64,000 nt of DNA from Acidovorax sp. NCPPB 3576. Lineage in GTDB: Bacteria > Pseudomonadota > Gammaproteobacteria > Burkholderiales > Burkholderiaceae_C. The stretch covers positions 62,001 to 126,000 of the forward strand of contig NZ_CP097267.1 of assembly GCF_028473605.1 (NCBI RefSeq), written 5' to 3'. The notes under the pieces were generated by a model. It worked only from the letters and a program-made list of their open reading frames with translations, had not been told where the DNA came from and made no database searches. Position 1 is the first letter of the stretch, and each line of letters begins with the position of its first letter. Both the position numbers and the translations under genes were made by a program. Of this stretch, positions 27,352-37,414 are shown piece by piece.

Positions 27352-27858
27352 ATGAGCGACACCCCGCAAGCCTTGAACGTCCTCTTTCTGTGCACCCACA
27401 ATTCGGCCCGCAGCATCCTGGCCGAGGCCCTGCTCAATGACATGGGCCGGGGCCGCTTCCGTGCCTTCTCCGCCGGGAGCAGCCCGCGCGAACACCAGCA
27501 GCCCCATCCGCTCGGCATCCAGGTGCTGCGCAGCGCCGGCATTGCGACCGAAGGCCTGCGCAGCAAGAGCTGGGACGAGTTCGCCGCGCCCGGCGCGCCC
27601 GCCATGGACCTGGTCATCACCGTCTGCGACAACGCGGCGGGCGAGGCGTGCCCGATCTGGCCGGGGCACCCGGCCACGGCCCACTGGGGCTATGCCGACC
27701 CCAGCGAAGGCGATGGCACCGACGCCGAAAAGCGGGAGGCGTTCCGCCAGACGCTGCACGCGATGAAGCGGCGGCTGGACCTGCTCGTGGCCTTGCCACA
27801 GGACAAGCTGGCCCAGGCCGTGCTTCAAACCAGCGTCCGCCAGCTGGCCACCGATTGA
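27352..27858 (+). CDS. arsC: Arsenate reductase, low-molecular-weight phosphatase type
   Basis: The 168-residue protein has the P-loop LFLCTHNSARSILAEALL (CX5R at about residues 15-21) of LMW tyrosine phosphatase-type arsenate reductases, and downstream PMFAGSS-like AFSAGSSPREHQ and MDLVITVCDNAAGE. It reduces arsenate to arsenite for export. The second cysteine of such enzymes is likely the one in VCDNAAGEACPIWPG. Whether glutaredoxin/glutathione or thioredoxin is the reductant cannot be told. The ATG follows arsR by 54 bases and acr3 starts 7 bases downstream, consistent with one transcript. Confidence 0.9.
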   Translation: MSDTPQALNVLFLCTHNSARSILAEALLNDMGRGRFRAFSAGSSPREHQQPHPLGIQVLRSAGIATEGLRSKSWDEFAAPGAPAMDLVITVCDNAAGEACPIWPGHPATAHWGYADPSEGDGTDAEKREAFRQTLHAMKRRLDLLVALPQDKLAQAVLQTSVRQLATD

Positions 27859-27865
27859 GGACGCA

Positions 27866-28897
27866 ATGCAGAAATCCGGCATGGGCGCGTTCGAGCGCTA
27901 CCTCACGGTGTGGGTGCTGCTGTGCATCGCCGTGGGCATCGGCTTGGGCCAGGTCTTTCCCGGAGCGGCCCGCACCCTGGGCGGCTGGGAGGTCGCCCGG
28001 GTGAACCTGCCGGTCGGCCTGCTCATCTGGGTGATGATCGTTCCGATGCTGCTCAAGGTGGACTTCGCGGCCCTGGGCGACGTGCGCCACCACCTGCGCG
28101 GCATCGGCGTCACCTTGTTCGTGAACTGGCTGGTCAAGCCGTTTTCCATGGCCTTCCTGGGGTGGCTGTTCATCCGCCAGTGGTTTGCGCCCCATCTGCC
28201 GGCGGACCAGATCGACAGCTACATCGCCGGGCTGATCCTGCTGGCCGCGGCGCCCTGCACGGCCATGGTGTTCGTGTGGAGCCGCCTCACGGGCGGCGAT
28301 CCGCTCTTCACGCTGTCGCAGGTCGCGCTGAACGACATCATCATGATCGTGGCCTTCGCGCCGCTGGTGGCCTTGCTGCTGGGCCTGTCGGCCATCGCCG
28401 TGCCTTGGGACACCTTGCTGACTTCGGTGGTGCTGTACATCGTCATTCCGGTGGCACTGGCGCAATGGGGGCGGCGGGCCCTGCTCGCGCGGGGGCCGGC
28501 CGTGTTCGAGGCGGCGCTGCAGCGCATCGCGCCGTGGTCCATCGCGGCCTTGCTGCTCACGCTGGTGCTGCTGTTCGCCTTCCAGGGCGAGGCGATCCTG
28601 GCGCAGCCGCTCGTGATCGCGCTGCTGGCCGTGCCGATCCTGATCCAGGTGCTGTTCAACTCGGCGCTGGCCTACGGGCTCAACCGGGCGGCCGGAGAAA
28701 AGCACGCCATCGCCGGCCCGTCGGCGCTGATCGGCGCATCCAATTTCTTCGAGCTGGCCGTGGCCACCGCCATCGGCCTGTTCGGCTTTCACTCGGGGGC
28801 GGCGCTCGCCACCGTGGTGGGGGTGCTCATCGAGGTGCCGGTGATGCTGCTGGTGGTCAAGGCCGTGAATGCTTCCAAGGGCTGGTATGAATCCTGA
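27866..28897 (+). CDS. acr3: Acr3-family arsenite efflux transporter
   Basis: A 343-residue inner-membrane protein with about ten hydrophobic helices. Family features include the N-terminal [20 protein letters not shown], the conserved [20 protein letters not shown], the essential-cysteine region [13 protein letters not shown] (about residues 126-138) and [17 protein letters not shown]. Acr3 carriers export arsenite, probably driven by the proton gradient. The gene starts 7 bases after arsC and overlaps arsH. It belongs to the Acr3 rather than the ArsB family, which has about 12 helices and other motifs. Confidence 0.93.
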   Translation: MQKSGMGAFERYLTVWVLLCIAVGIGLGQVFPGAARTLGGWEVARVNLPVGLLIWVMIVPMLLKVDFAALGDVRHHLRGIGVTLFVNWLVKPFSMAFLGWLFIRQWFAPHLPADQIDSYIAGLILLAAAPCTAMVFVWSRLTGGDPLFTLSQVALNDIIMIVAFAPLVALLLGLSAIAVPWDTLLTSVVLYIVIPVALAQWGRRALLARGPAVFEAALQRIAPWSIAALLLTLVLLFAFQGEAILAQPLVIALLAVPILIQVLFNSALAYGLNRAAGEKHAIAGPSALIGASNFFELAVATAIGLFGFHSGAALATVVGVLIEVPVMLLVVKAVNASKGWYES

Positions 28898-29600
28898 TCT
28901 TCCGAACGTCGATGCCGCGTTGCTGCACCCGGTCGATCCTGAGCGGCTGTTTCCCGCGCAGCGCTCCACCCATGCCCCGCGCATCCTGCTGCTGTACGGC
29001 TCGGTGCGCGAGCGCTCCTACAGCCGGCTGCTGACCGAAGAGGCGGCGCGGCTGCTGCGGGCGTTGGGCGCCGAGGCGCGCATCTTCGATCCGCGCGGCC
29101 TGCCGCTGCCGGATTCGGAGCCCGAGGACCACCCCAAGGTGGCCGAGCTGCGCACCCTCGCCCAATGGGCGGAAGGCATGGTCTGGACCTCGCCCGAACG
29201 CCATGGCGCGATGACCGGCATCCTCAAGATGCAGATCGACTGGATTCCGCTGTCGGTCGGCGCGGTGCGCCCCACCCAGGGCAAGACGCTGGCGGTGATG
29301 GAGGTTTCGGGCGGCTCGCAGTCCTTCAATGCCGTCAACCAGATGCGGGTGCTGGGCCGCTGGATGCGCATGGTCACCATCCCCAACCAGTCGTCCGTGG
29401 CCAAGGCGTTCCTCGAATTCGACGAGGCCGGCCGCATGAAGCCGTCGAGCTACTACGAGCGCGTGGTGGATGTCATGGAAGAGCTGGTGAAGTTCACCCT
29501 GCTGACGCGCGACGGTGCGGCCTACCTGGTGGACCGTTACAGCGAGCGCCGGGAAAGCGCCGAGGCGTTGTCGCAACGGGTGAACCAGCGCGGCCTCTGA
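28887..29600 (+). CDS. arsH: ArsH NADPH-dependent FMN reductase
   Basis: The 237-residue flavoprotein shows the FMN phosphate-binding loop [16 protein letters not shown], followed by [27 protein letters not shown] residues (conserved [10 protein letters not shown]) and [18 protein letters not shown]. ArsH proteins reduce trivalent or oxidise methylated organoarsenicals and generally lower arsenic/oxidative stress. The ATG at 28887 overlaps the acr3 stop by 11 bases; the earlier in-frame TTG at 28869 is less likely. It is the last gene of the arsenic operon. The length matches the family. Confidence 0.92.
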   Translation: MNPDLPNVDAALLHPVDPERLFPAQRSTHAPRILLLYGSVRERSYSRLLTEEAARLLRALGAEARIFDPRGLPLPDSEPEDHPKVAELRTLAQWAEGMVWTSPERHGAMTGILKMQIDWIPLSVGAVRPTQGKTLAVMEVSGGSQSFNAVNQMRVLGRWMRMVTIPNQSSVAKAFLEFDEAGRMKPSSYYERVVDVMEELVKFTLLTRDGAAYLVDRYSERRESAEALSQRVNQRGL

Positions 29601-29866
29601 GCGGCAGCCGAGCGGCCGGGCGCAGTGCGGGCCGAGATCGGCGTCCCGCCACACTGTCCCGCGCGGCCACACGGAAACCGGGGCCGTGTTGAATAATCGA
29701 TCTCTCCCGCCCCCCTTTTCCCCGACTTCTTCCCCCGCCCCCTTTTCTGCGCCGGCCTGCCGGCGAACCGCCGCATGCCCTGTCCCGTGCTTCCTTCCGC
29801 CTTCGCCGCGCTGCCGCGCCCTGGACGACACCGCTGGCCCTGCCTGCCGGGCCGCAGGGAGGCCGC

Positions 29867-30817
29867 ATGAGCGCGGCGGCCCGGGCGCCGGCCGGCGATG
29901 CCATGGCCACGCGGGACGTGCTGGCTGCGCTGGCGGTGGTGGTCATCTGGGGCATCAATTTCGTGGCGATGAAGTGGGGCCTGCGCTACTTCACCCCGTT
30001 CCAGCTCGGCGCCGTGCGGTATGTCATCGCGGCGCTGCCGCTGGTGTTCTTCCTGAAGCCGCCGAGCCTGCACTGGCGCTGGGTGCTGCTGTTCGGGCTG
30101 TTTCAGGGCGTGGGGCAGTTCGGTTTCGGCTTTTTTGCCCTGAAGCTGGGCATGACGGCGGCGCTGGCCAGCGTGCTGATGCAGACGCAGGTGTTCTTCA
30201 CCGCGCTGTTCGCCTTCGGCATCCTGCGCGAGCGGCCCGGGCGGCCGCTGGTGCTGGGCATGGCGATCGCGGCCGTGGGCCTCCTGTGCTTCGCCATGAA
30301 CTTCATCGGGCCGGGCGCCACCGGCACGGGCGTGGGCGGTGCGACGCTGGTGGGCATCTGCCTCACCCTGTGCGCGGCTGCGTCCTGGGCGGTGTCCAAC
30401 ATCGTCTCGCGCATGGCGCAGCGGGCATCGCCGGGCTACAACCCGCTGTCGTTCGTGGTCTGGAGCAGCCTGGTGCCGGTGCTGCCATTCGCGGCGCTGT
30501 CGGCCCTGACCGATGCGGACGCGGGCCGCTGGCTGCACTGGGACGCCTGGGCCGCGCTGCCGCCAGTCGCCTGGGGCTCGATCGCCTACCTGGGCTGGGT
30601 GGCCACCATCGTCGGCTACGGCCTGTGGACCGGGCTGCTCACCCGCTACCCGGCCAACCGCGTGGCGCCCTTCAGCCTGGGCGTGCCGGTGGTGGGGCTG
30701 GCCGCGGGACTGCTGGCGCTGGGCGAGGTGGTCACCGCGTGGCAGTGGGCCGGCGTGGCCTGCGTGGTGCTGGCGCTGGTGTGCGTGGTGCTCGGGCCGC
30801 GCTGGGCGCGGCGCTGA
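29867..30817 (+). CDS. EamA/DMT-family permease
   Basis: A 316-residue protein with ten predicted transmembrane helices arranged as two EamA halves (VVVIWGINFVAMKWGLRYFT in the first; ASWAVSNIVSRMAQ in the second). The conserved PFSLGVPVVGLAAGLLALGE near the C-terminus is typical of amino-acid metabolite exporters such as YdeD/EamA-like proteins. GGGAGG lies just before the ATG at 29867. It follows arsH after a 266-base gap containing mainly pyrimidine-rich sequence and no gene. The substrate is not predictable. Confidence 0.85.
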   Translation: MSAAARAPAGDAMATRDVLAALAVVVIWGINFVAMKWGLRYFTPFQLGAVRYVIAALPLVFFLKPPSLHWRWVLLFGLFQGVGQFGFGFFALKLGMTAALASVLMQTQVFFTALFAFGILRERPGRPLVLGMAIAAVGLLCFAMNFIGPGATGTGVGGATLVGICLTLCAAASWAVSNIVSRMAQRASPGYNPLSFVVWSSLVPVLPFAALSALTDADAGRWLHWDAWAALPPVAWGSIAYLGWVATIVGYGLWTGLLTRYPANRVAPFSLGVPVVGLAAGLLALGEVVTAWQWAGVACVVLALVCVVLGPRWARR

Positions 30818-30863
30818 CCGGGCACTGCCGCCCGTTCAGCCCCGGCTCTGCGGCCGGCCACCG

Positions 30864-31829
30864 CTACAGCGGCCGCCGGTGGGCGTAGCGCACCACCGTC
30901 ACCCCTGCCCGCGCCTGGCGCGTGGAGGGCATGACGAGCACGCAGTCGTCGTACGGCGTGGCGACGGGCTCGCCGTCGTTGTCGCCGATCACCGTGCCGG
31001 CCTTGGCGATCACCTCCAGGCCGGTGAACGGCTGCGTGAAGCGGAAGGCGCTGCTTCGGGCGACCACCGGGCCGGTCACCTCCAGCACCCACTGGCGCGG
31101 CGCATCGGGCTGGCGCCAGCCGGGCAGCAGCGCGGCCAGCGCCTGGGGGCTGAGCACCTGCGCCGCCGCGAGGAAGCGCACGCATTGGTCATAGGCCACG
31201 GTGCGGCTGGACAGCGCGCCATGGAAGCCGCATTCCACCAGCAGCGAGCGCTTGTCGCCGGCCTGCGCGTCGGGCAGGCCGAAGTGCCCGTAGTCGCGCA
31301 TGCGCACGCCGTCCTGGTGGCCCGCATCGGCCACGATGTGCTCGGGCGCGCCCATGCGGCGGGCCAGCTCCAGGTTGCGCGGGTGCAGGCCGGTGAGCAA
31401 GAGCGGCGCCCCGGGCTCGTGCATCGAATGCAGGTCCAGCAGCCAGTCGGCGCGCGCCACGAAGGGCCGCAGCGCGGCGGCGCGGCGGCGCTCGCGCGTG
31501 TCGCCGGCCTCCATGCGCTCGTCGGTCCACTGGCGGTTCATGTCCTGGTCGGTGAAGCGCGAGGCGTCGTGGTCGGCCGGATCGAAGCGGTCGAAGGCCT
31601 CCAGGTTGCAGAACGCCAGCGTGAGCGCGCCCTGCTGCGGGCGCAGCCCCGCCGCCAGCAGGCCCTGCAGCGCCCAGGCGCCGCACAGCTCGTTGCCGTG
31701 CACCAGGGCGCTGATGAGGGCATGGCGGCCGGGCAGGCCGGAGTCGAAGTGCCACACGCCTTCGGTGCCGGTATTGCCGGCGCGCCAGGGCGTGAGGTCG
31801 GGGGCGGGGAGTGCGAAGGTCCGGGGCAT
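30864..31829 (-). CDS. Succinylglutamate desuccinylase/aspartoacylase-family metallohydrolase
   Basis: The 321-residue protein belongs to the AstE/AspA zinc carboxypeptidase-like family. The metal site is visible as ALVHGNELCGAW (His, Glu) and WLLDLHSMHEPG (His), with further family motifs DMNRQWTDER, SLLVECGFHG and a C-terminal beta domain. Such enzymes remove acyl groups from N-acyl amino acids. The gene starts six bases after the stop of a TctC-type binding-protein gene on the same strand, so the two probably form one transcript. This suggests the binding protein captures an acylated or carboxylic substrate, which is inference. The ATG at 31829 begins MPRTFALP. Confidence 0.85.
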   Translation of the reverse strand: MPRTFALPAPDLTPWRAGNTGTEGVWHFDSGLPGRHALISALVHGNELCGAWALQGLLAAGLRPQQGALTLAFCNLEAFDRFDPADHDASRFTDQDMNRQWTDERMEAGDTRERRRAAALRPFVARADWLLDLHSMHEPGAPLLLTGLHPRNLELARRMGAPEHIVADAGHQDGVRMRDYGHFGLPDAQAGDKRSLLVECGFHGALSSRTVAYDQCVRFLAAAQVLSPQALAALLPGWRQPDAPRQWVLEVTGPVVARSSAFRFTQPFTGLEVIAKAGTVIGDNDGEPVATPYDDCVLVMPSTRQARAGVTVVRYAHRRPL

Positions 31830-31834
31830 AAAAG

Positions 31835-32812
31835 TCACTCCTCGATCTTGGCGAATTCGACGATCTTCTGGTACTTGGCCACTTCCGAGGCGATGAACTG
31901 GTCGGCGTTCACGCTGGTGGAGGCCACGGTCGAGCCGGTGGCTTCCATTTTCTTGCGGAAGTCGGGCGACTGCAGCGCCTCGTTCAGCGCCTTCTTGAGC
32001 TTGTCGTGCACGGGCTTGGGCAGCTTGGCCGGGCCCATGAGGGCGAACCACACGCCGATGTCCACGTTCTTGTACTGCGGCAGCTCGGCCAGCGCGGGAA
32101 TGTCGGGCGTGATGGCCGAGCGCTTGGCCTCGGTCGTGCCCAGCGCGATGACCTTGCCGCTCTTGATGTGGGGCAGGCCGCTGGAGAGCACGAACACGCC
32201 GAACTCCAGGTTGTTGCCCAGCAGGTCGTTGGTGAGCGGGGCCACGCCGCGGTAGGGGATGTGCGTCATGAACAGCTTGCCCTGCTCCTTGACCATCTCG
32301 CCCGCCAGGTGCAGCGAGGTGCCCACGCCCGAGCTGCCGTAGCTGTACTTGCCGGGGTTCCTGGACACCAGCTGGGTGAACTCGGCCGCGTTCTTCACGC
32401 CCGAGCCGGTGGAGGCCACCAGCACCAGGGGCTGCGAGGCGATCAGGCCAATGGCGGTGAAATCCTTCACGTCGTACTTGACCTTCTTGGTCACGAGCTT
32501 GTTGATGGCGATCTCGTTGCTCGCGCCCACGAGCAGCGTGTAGCCGTCTGGCGCGGCGCTGGCCACCTTCTGCGCGCCGATGGCGCCGCCCGCGCCGCCC
32601 ACGTTCTCGATCACCACCGGCACGCCCAGGCGCGCGCCCAGTTCCTGCGCCACCGTGCGCCCGGTGAGGTCGGTGCTGCCGCCGGGCGGGTAGCCGACGA
32701 CGATGGTGATGGGCTTGCTCGGGTAGCTGTCCTGCGCGGCGGCGGGGCCGGCGGCCAGCAGGGCGAGGCCGCACAGCAGCAAGGTGCGGCGGAAGGCGGG
32801 TTGGGCATGCAT
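31835..32812 (-). CDS. Bug/TctC-family periplasmic tricarboxylate-type binding protein
   Basis: The 325-residue protein has a signal peptide (RRTLLLCGLALLAAGPAAAQ, cleavage near residue 27) and the Bug-family ligand-binding motifs: YPSKPITIVVGYPPGGSTD (written here in parts: YPSKPITIVVG, PPGGSTDLTGR), NVGGAGGAIGAQKVA, YTLLVGASN and GVAPLTNDLLGNN. These receptors bind small carboxylates. AGGAGA lies just before the ATG at 32812. No TctA/TctB membrane genes are nearby, so it is an orphan receptor, which is normal for this family in Comamonadaceae and Bordetella. A LysR gene lies upstream and a metallohydrolase gene downstream. Confidence 0.92.
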   Translation of the reverse strand: MHAQPAFRRTLLLCGLALLAAGPAAAQDSYPSKPITIVVGYPPGGSTDLTGRTVAQELGARLGVPVVIENVGGAGGAIGAQKVASAAPDGYTLLVGASNEIAINKLVTKKVKYDVKDFTAIGLIASQPLVLVASTGSGVKNAAEFTQLVSRNPGKYSYGSSGVGTSLHLAGEMVKEQGKLFMTHIPYRGVAPLTNDLLGNNLEFGVFVLSSGLPHIKSGKVIALGTTEAKRSAITPDIPALAELPQYKNVDIGVWFALMGPAKLPKPVHDKLKKALNEALQSPDFRKKMEATGSTVASTSVNADQFIASEVAKYQKIVEFAKIEE

Positions 32813-32943
32813 CGGAGTCTCCTGGTGGGGTGTGGGCCGATTGTGCGAAGGCAGGCAGGGCGCGGGGGTGCCGAGTCGGCACGCCATGGTGCTGTTTCGG
32901 CACGCGGGCGCCAAGGGGGTCAACCCGATGCCGGCGCGGGCCG

Positions 32944-33837
32944 TCACCGCGTGGCGATGGCGTGCCAGATCGCCTCGGCCTGCGTGCTCAGCCGGCGCTT
33001 GGGCCGGTACAGCCGCACGTCGAACTTCGCCTCCATGCTGCGGTCGCCCGCCTTGGCCAGCCGGCCGGCCTTGCAGTCGGCATGCACCATGGACCACGGC
33101 AGCCAGGCCACGCCCAGTCCCTTGTGCACGTATTCGTATTGCGCATCGGCCGAGTCGCATTCCACCGTGCGCTGCAGGCGCTGCGTGACCGGGTGGTGCG
33201 CCAGCTGGTCCTCCACCAGCCGGCCCAGCGCCAGCGTGCGCGCGTAGGCCAGGTAGGGAATGGGGCCGGCGCCCGCCAGCGGGTGCAGCGCCGCGCCCTG
33301 CGCCGTGGCGCGCGACACCGGCACCAGCCGGTCCGAGGCCAGGGTGATGTGCGAGAACTGGCGCGCATCCAGCCGGATGGCCAGCGCCGGGTGGTGGTAG
33401 GCGATGGAGAAGTCCGCCTCGCCGCGCTCCAGCAGGGCCACGGTGTCGGCCAGCGCGCGGGTCAGGATGCACAGCTCGCAGTCCTTCATCACCGGGCGCA
33501 GCCGCACCAGCAGGTCGGCCACCACGGTGCGGGCCAGGGTGCGGCCCGTGGTGAGCGTGACGGTGCGCGCCTGGCGCCCGGCCACCGCGCGCAGTTCCTC
33601 GTGCGACTGCGCGAGGTTGCGCGCCATCTGCTCGGCCGTGTCCAGAAAGACCTGGCCCGCCGCCGTCAGCCGCACGGGGCCGCTGCCGGGCTCGACCAGC
33701 GGCGTGCCGGCCCAGGCCTCCAGCGCGCGGATGCGGCGCCCGAAGGCCGGGTGCGTCACGTGGCGCAGCTCGGCCGCGCGCGTGTAGCTGCGCTCCTGCG
33801 CCAGCACGATGAAGTCTTCCAGCCACTTGAGCTGCAT
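32944..33837 (-). CDS. LysR-family transcriptional regulator
   Basis: A 297-residue regulator with the N-terminal helix-turn-helix (WLEDFIVLAQERSYTRAAEL, with HPAFGRRIRALEAWAGTPL) and a C-terminal effector-binding domain (about residues 90-297, including GEADFSIAYHHP and GVAWLPWSMV). LysR proteins usually bind a pathway metabolite and control a neighbouring gene. The TctC-type receptor gene and the metallohydrolase lie downstream on the same strand, so they are likely targets, but the orientation is tandem rather than divergent. The ATG at 33837 (MQLKWLEDF) fits the family start exactly. Confidence 0.92.
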   Translation of the reverse strand: MQLKWLEDFIVLAQERSYTRAAELRHVTHPAFGRRIRALEAWAGTPLVEPGSGPVRLTAAGQVFLDTAEQMARNLAQSHEELRAVAGRQARTVTLTTGRTLARTVVADLLVRLRPVMKDCELCILTRALADTVALLERGEADFSIAYHHPALAIRLDARQFSHITLASDRLVPVSRATAQGAALHPLAGAGPIPYLAYARTLALGRLVEDQLAHHPVTQRLQRTVECDSADAQYEYVHKGLGVAWLPWSMVHADCKAGRLAKAGDRSMEAKFDVRLYRPKRRLSTQAEAIWHAIATR

Positions 33838-33878
33838 GGCCGGCGGGGTGGTGAGGGGGCGGTGAAGCGTGCCGCAGG

Positions 33879-34703
33879 TCAGGCGCGGGCGGCGTTCAGC
33901 GTGTCCCGCGTGGCCAGGGCCACGGCGCGCGCTGCCGCGGCGTAGCCGTCGCCATCGGCCGCGTACAGGATGGCGCGCGAGGAATTCACGAGGATCGGGC
34001 CGCCGTCGCGCCGCCCGGCCCGCACCGTGGCCGCCGCATCGCCGCCCTGCGCGCCCACGCCGGGAATCAGCAGCGGCAAGGTGGGCGCGAGGCGGCGCAC
34101 GCGCTCGATCTCGGCCGGGTAGGTCGCGCCCACCACGAGGCCCAGCTGGCCGTTGGTGTTCCACGGGCCCTGCGCCAGCCGCGCGACGTGCTCGTACAGC
34201 AGCGGCTGCCCGTCCACGCTGGCCAGCCGCTGGTTCTGCAGGTCGTCGCCGCCCGGGTTGGAGGTGCGGCACAGCAGGAAGGCGCCCTTGCCGTGGTAGG
34301 CCAGATAGGGCTCGATGGAGTCGAAGCCCATGAAGGGCGAGAGCGTCACCGCATCGGCGCCATAGCGCTCGAAGGCCTCGCGGGCGTACTGCCCGGCGGT
34401 GGAGCCGATGTCGCCGCGCTTGGCGTCCAGCACCACCGGCACGTGCGGCGCGGTGGCGCGCATGTGGGCCATGAGGCGTTCGAGCTGGTCTTCGGCGCGG
34501 TGCGCGGCGAAATAGGCGATCTGCGGCTTGAAGGCGCAGGCCAGGTCGGCGGTGGCATCGACGATGGCGGCGCAGAAGTCGTAGATCTTGCGGGCGTCGC
34601 CGCGCATCGCTGCGGGAAACCGGTCGGGTTCGGGGTCCAGGCCCACGCACAGCATGGAGTCGTTCTGCGCGGCCGCGCCCTGCAGCATGTCGATGAAGGT
34701 CAT
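33879..34703 (-). CDS. pyrF: Orotidine 5'-phosphate decarboxylase (type 2)
   Basis: The 274-residue protein is the last enzyme of UMP synthesis, decarboxylating OMP. It is the longer 'type 2' form: it begins [10 protein letters not shown], has [14 protein letters not shown], the catalytic segment [17 protein letters not shown], then [28 protein letters not shown] and [12 protein letters not shown] for phosphate binding. The ATG at 34703 is the natural family start; the open frame further upstream is a shadow. It lies 41 bases before the LysR gene on the same strand and is divergent from an EamA exporter gene. Confidence 0.95.
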   Translation of the reverse strand: MTFIDMLQGAAAQNDSMLCVGLDPEPDRFPAAMRGDARKIYDFCAAIVDATADLACAFKPQIAYFAAHRAEDQLERLMAHMRATAPHVPVVLDAKRGDIGSTAGQYAREAFERYGADAVTLSPFMGFDSIEPYLAYHGKGAFLLCRTSNPGGDDLQNQRLASVDGQPLLYEHVARLAQGPWNTNGQLGLVVGATYPAEIERVRRLAPTLPLLIPGVGAQGGDAAATVRAGRRDGGPILVNSSRAILYAADGDGYAAAARAVALATRDTLNAARA

Positions 34704-34770
34704 GGGGCGCGATTTTAGGGTGCGGGGCCGGCCCGGGCGCCGCGAGCGCCGACGCGCCCGTCCCGGCACA

Positions 34771-35697
34771 ATGCCGCGCATGCCCGCCCTGTCCCCCCGC
34801 CAGCTCGTCGCCCTGATCCTCGTCACCCTCATCTGGGGCTTCAACTGGCCGGTCATGAAGCTCGGCGTGGCGGGCTTTCCGCCGCTGGCCTTCCGCGCGA
34901 TCTCGCTGTGGCTCGGCCTGCCGGTGCTGGCCCTGGCGCTGGTGCTGCTCAAGGCCCCGTTCGCCGTGCCGCGCGCGTACTGGCTGCCGCTGGCGGGACT
35001 GGGCATCGTCAACATGGTGCTGTGGCACGCCTTCAGCATCACGGCCATTCCGTCGCTCTCGAGCGGGCGCGCGGCCATCCTGGGCTACACCATGCCGATC
35101 TTTTCGGCCGTGCTGGGCGCGCTGTGCTTCGGCCACCGCCTGGCGCCGCGCGCCTGGGCGGGCGTGGCGGCGGCGGCCGGGGGCGTGCTGCTGCTGCTGT
35201 GGCACGAACTCAGCCAGCTCGGCGGCCGGCCCGTCGGCGTGGGGCTGATGCTCACCGCCGCCGCCTGCTGGGCGCTGGGCACGCAGCTGCTGCGGCGCAG
35301 CACCCTGCCGCTGCCGGTGCTCACGCTGTCGTTCTGGATGACGGTGCAAAGCGCGGTGGTGCTGAGCCTGCTGTCGCTGCTGCTGGAGAGCGACCGCTGG
35401 CATGCCCCGTCCGCCGTGGGCTGGGGCGCCATCGCCTTCAATGCGGTGCTGGTGCTCGGCTTCGCGCAGCCGGCCTGGTTCTTCCTGGTGCGCGGCCTGC
35501 CGCCCGTGGCGTCCACGCTCAGCGTGATGATGATCCCGGTGCTGGGCGTGTTCAGCGGCGCGGTCTGGCTGGGCGAGCGCCTGCACTGGCAGGACTGGGC
35601 CGCCGTGGCGCTGATGGTGCTGGCGATCGCCTCGGTGCTGTGGCCGCAGCGCCCGGCGGCCACAGCGGGTGCGGCGGGTGCGGCGGGTGCAGTATGA
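34771..35697 (+). CDS. EamA/DMT-family permease
   Basis: A second exporter of this superfamily, 308 residues, ten predicted helices in two EamA repeats ([20 protein letters not shown] and [13 protein letters not shown] mark the two halves). The end of each half shows the usual [14 protein letters not shown] and [17 protein letters not shown]. The start is ATG 34771 or 34780. The C-terminus ends in GAAGAAGAV, encoded by a perfect 9-base tandem repeat (GCGGGTGCG) at about 35670-35694, where copy number may vary. It is divergent from pyrF by 67 bases. The substrate is unknown. Confidence 0.85.
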   Translation: MPRMPALSPRQLVALILVTLIWGFNWPVMKLGVAGFPPLAFRAISLWLGLPVLALALVLLKAPFAVPRAYWLPLAGLGIVNMVLWHAFSITAIPSLSSGRAAILGYTMPIFSAVLGALCFGHRLAPRAWAGVAAAAGGVLLLLWHELSQLGGRPVGVGLMLTAAACWALGTQLLRRSTLPLPVLTLSFWMTVQSAVVLSLLSLLLESDRWHAPSAVGWGAIAFNAVLVLGFAQPAWFFLVRGLPPVASTLSVMMIPVLGVFSGAVWLGERLHWQDWAAVALMVLAIASVLWPQRPAATAGAAGAAGAV

Positions 35698-35704
35698 AAA
35701 GTGC

Positions 35705-35753
35705 CTCCAGCGCAATAAACACTAGGGCATGTTGCTATTAATTGAATAGCAAG
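35705..35753. repeat. Short intergenic repeat, copy 3
   Basis: It reads CTCCAGCGCAATAAAC, ACTAGGGCAT and the clean palindrome TTGCTATT AATTG AATAGCAA. It lies between the convergent EamA exporter and pgk genes, where the hairpin could serve as a two-way terminator. Confidence 0.88.
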
Positions 35754-35783
35754 CAGGCATGCGGGCGTGCACCCGCAGCCGGT

Positions 35784-36977
35784 TCAGCCCTGGGCGCGTT
35801 TTTGCAGGATCTCGAAGGCCGGCAGCGTCTTGCCTTCCAGCACTTCCAGGAAGGCGCCGCCGCCCGTGGAGATGTAGCCCACGTCCTTCTCGATGCCGTA
35901 CTTGGCGATGGCCGCCAGCGTGTCGCCGCCGCCCGCGATGCTGAACGCGCTCGATTCGGCGATCGCCTGGGCGATGGCCTTGGTGCCGTTCTCGAACGCG
36001 GCGAACTCGAACACGCCCACCGGGCCGTTCCACACGATGGTGCCGGCCTGCTTGAGCTGCGCGGCCAGCTTCTTCGCGGTCTCGGGGCCGATGTCCAGGA
36101 TCAGGTCGTCGTCGGCCACGTCGGCGGCGGCCTTCACCGTGGCGGGCGCATCGGCCGAGAAGGTCTTGGCCACCACCACGTCGGTGGGGATCGGCACCTC
36201 GGCGCCGCGCGCCTTCATGGCGTCGATCACGGCGCGGGCCTGGTCCAGCAGGTCGGGCTCGGCCAGGCTCTTGCCGATCGGAAGGCCGGCAGCCAGCATG
36301 AAGGTGTTGGCGATGCCGCCACCCACGATGAGCTGGTCCACCTTGTCGGCCAGGCTCTTCAAGATGGTGAGCTTGGTCGAGACCTTGCTGCCCGCCACGA
36401 TGGCCGCCAGCGGCCGTGCGGGGTGCGCCAGGGCCTTGGTGATGGCGTCGATTTCGGCCGACAGCAGCGGGCCGGCGCAGGCGGTCCTGGCGTATTCGGC
36501 GATGCCGTAGGTCGTGCCCTCGGCGCGGTGCGCGGTGCCGAAGGCGTCGTTCACGTAGATGTCGCAGAGCGCGGCCATCTTTTTCGCCAGCGCGGGGTCG
36601 TTCTTCTTCTCGCCGGGGTTCACGCGGCAGTTCTCCAGCAGCACCACCTGGCCAGGCTGCACGGCCACGCCGTCCACCCAGTCGGTCACCAGCGGCACCT
36701 CGCGGCCCAGCAGCTCCGACAGGCGCCGGGCGATGGGGGCGAGCGAGTCGGCGGGCTGCAGCGTGCCCTCGGTCGGGCGGCCCAGGTGGCTCGTCACCAT
36801 GACGGCGGCGCCGGCATCCAGCGCCATCTGGATGCAGGGCACCGAGGCGCGGATGCGCGTGTCCTCGGTGATGTGGCCGGCGTCGTCCTGCGGCACGTTC
36901 AGGTCGGCGCGGATGAACACGCGCTGGCCACGGGCCTGGCCTTGGGCGCAGAGGTCGGAAAAGCGAAGGATGTGCAT
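35784..36977 (-). CDS. pgk: Phosphoglycerate kinase
   Basis: The 397-residue glycolytic/gluconeogenic enzyme transfers the phosphate of 1,3-bisphosphoglycerate to ADP. Substrate-binding residues appear in [24 protein letters not shown] and [11 protein letters not shown]; the nucleotide-binding domain has [23 protein letters not shown] and [12 protein letters not shown] followed by [14 protein letters not shown]. It is slightly longer than E. coli Pgk. The ATG at 36977 (MHILRFSDL) fits the family. The gene is alone on this strand, with the azlCD/fmt operon upstream reading the same way. Confidence 0.97.
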   Translation of the reverse strand: MHILRFSDLCAQGQARGQRVFIRADLNVPQDDAGHITEDTRIRASVPCIQMALDAGAAVMVTSHLGRPTEGTLQPADSLAPIARRLSELLGREVPLVTDWVDGVAVQPGQVVLLENCRVNPGEKKNDPALAKKMAALCDIYVNDAFGTAHRAEGTTYGIAEYARTACAGPLLSAEIDAITKALAHPARPLAAIVAGSKVSTKLTILKSLADKVDQLIVGGGIANTFMLAAGLPIGKSLAEPDLLDQARAVIDAMKARGAEVPIPTDVVVAKTFSADAPATVKAAADVADDDLILDIGPETAKKLAAQLKQAGTIVWNGPVGVFEFAAFENGTKAIAQAIAESSAFSIAGGGDTLAAIAKYGIEKDVGYISTGGGAFLEVLEGKTLPAFEILQKRAQG

Positions 36978-37078
36978 GGATCGATCAGGCCGGCGGGCGG
37001 CGCGGGGAGGGTGGAAAACTGCGCCGCATTGTAGGTGCGGCCCCGTGCCCGGCCGTGTCGGCCGGCGCCGCCCGTGGG

Positions 37079-37414
37079 CTACCAGCCCAGGCCGATGTGC
37101 AGCGGCAGGTACACCACCATGCCCACGACGATGGTGCCCAGGATGCCGCGGCGCCAGAAGTAGTAGCCCGCGGCGCACAGCACGGAGGGCAGGCGCGCGT
37201 CCTGCAGCGTGCCGATCAGCTCGCCCTGCGCCATGAAGATCTCCGGCGCGATCACCGAGGCCAGCGCGGCCAGCGGCGCGTACTTGAGGCCGCGCTTGAG
37301 CCAGTCGGGCAGGGGCAGTTCGCGATCGGGAATCATGAAGAACGCGCGCGACACCAGCGTGATGGCGGCCAGGCCCAGGATGGCGATGGTCGGCTCGATC
37401 CAGGACCAGCTCAT
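37079..37414 (-). CDS. azlD: AzlD-family branched-chain amino acid exporter subunit
   Basis: A 111-residue hydrophobic protein with about four helices ([17 protein letters not shown] near the N-terminus, [18 protein letters not shown] in the middle). AzlD is the small partner of AzlC in exporters of branched-chain amino acids and analogues (BrnFE/YgaZH type). Its ATG at 37414 overlaps the azlC stop by four bases, so the two are co-translated. Nothing about the specific substrate is visible. Confidence 0.85.
   Translation of the reverse strand: MSWSWIEPTIAILGLAAITLVSRAFFMIPDRELPLPDWLKRGLKYAPLAALASVIAPEIFMAQGELIGTLQDARLPSVLCAAGYYFWRRGILGTIVVGMVVYLPLHIGLGW

Noticed and set aside
32830..33945. 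Long plus-strand frames opposite the LysR, TctC and pyrF genes
   Set aside because: Shadows of recognised minus-strand genes.
35670..35694. Nine-base tandem repeat (three units) at the end of the EamA gene
   Set aside because: Only three units, coding for GAA repeats at a tolerant C-terminus. It is noted in the gene entry but not strong enough as a phase-variation claim.
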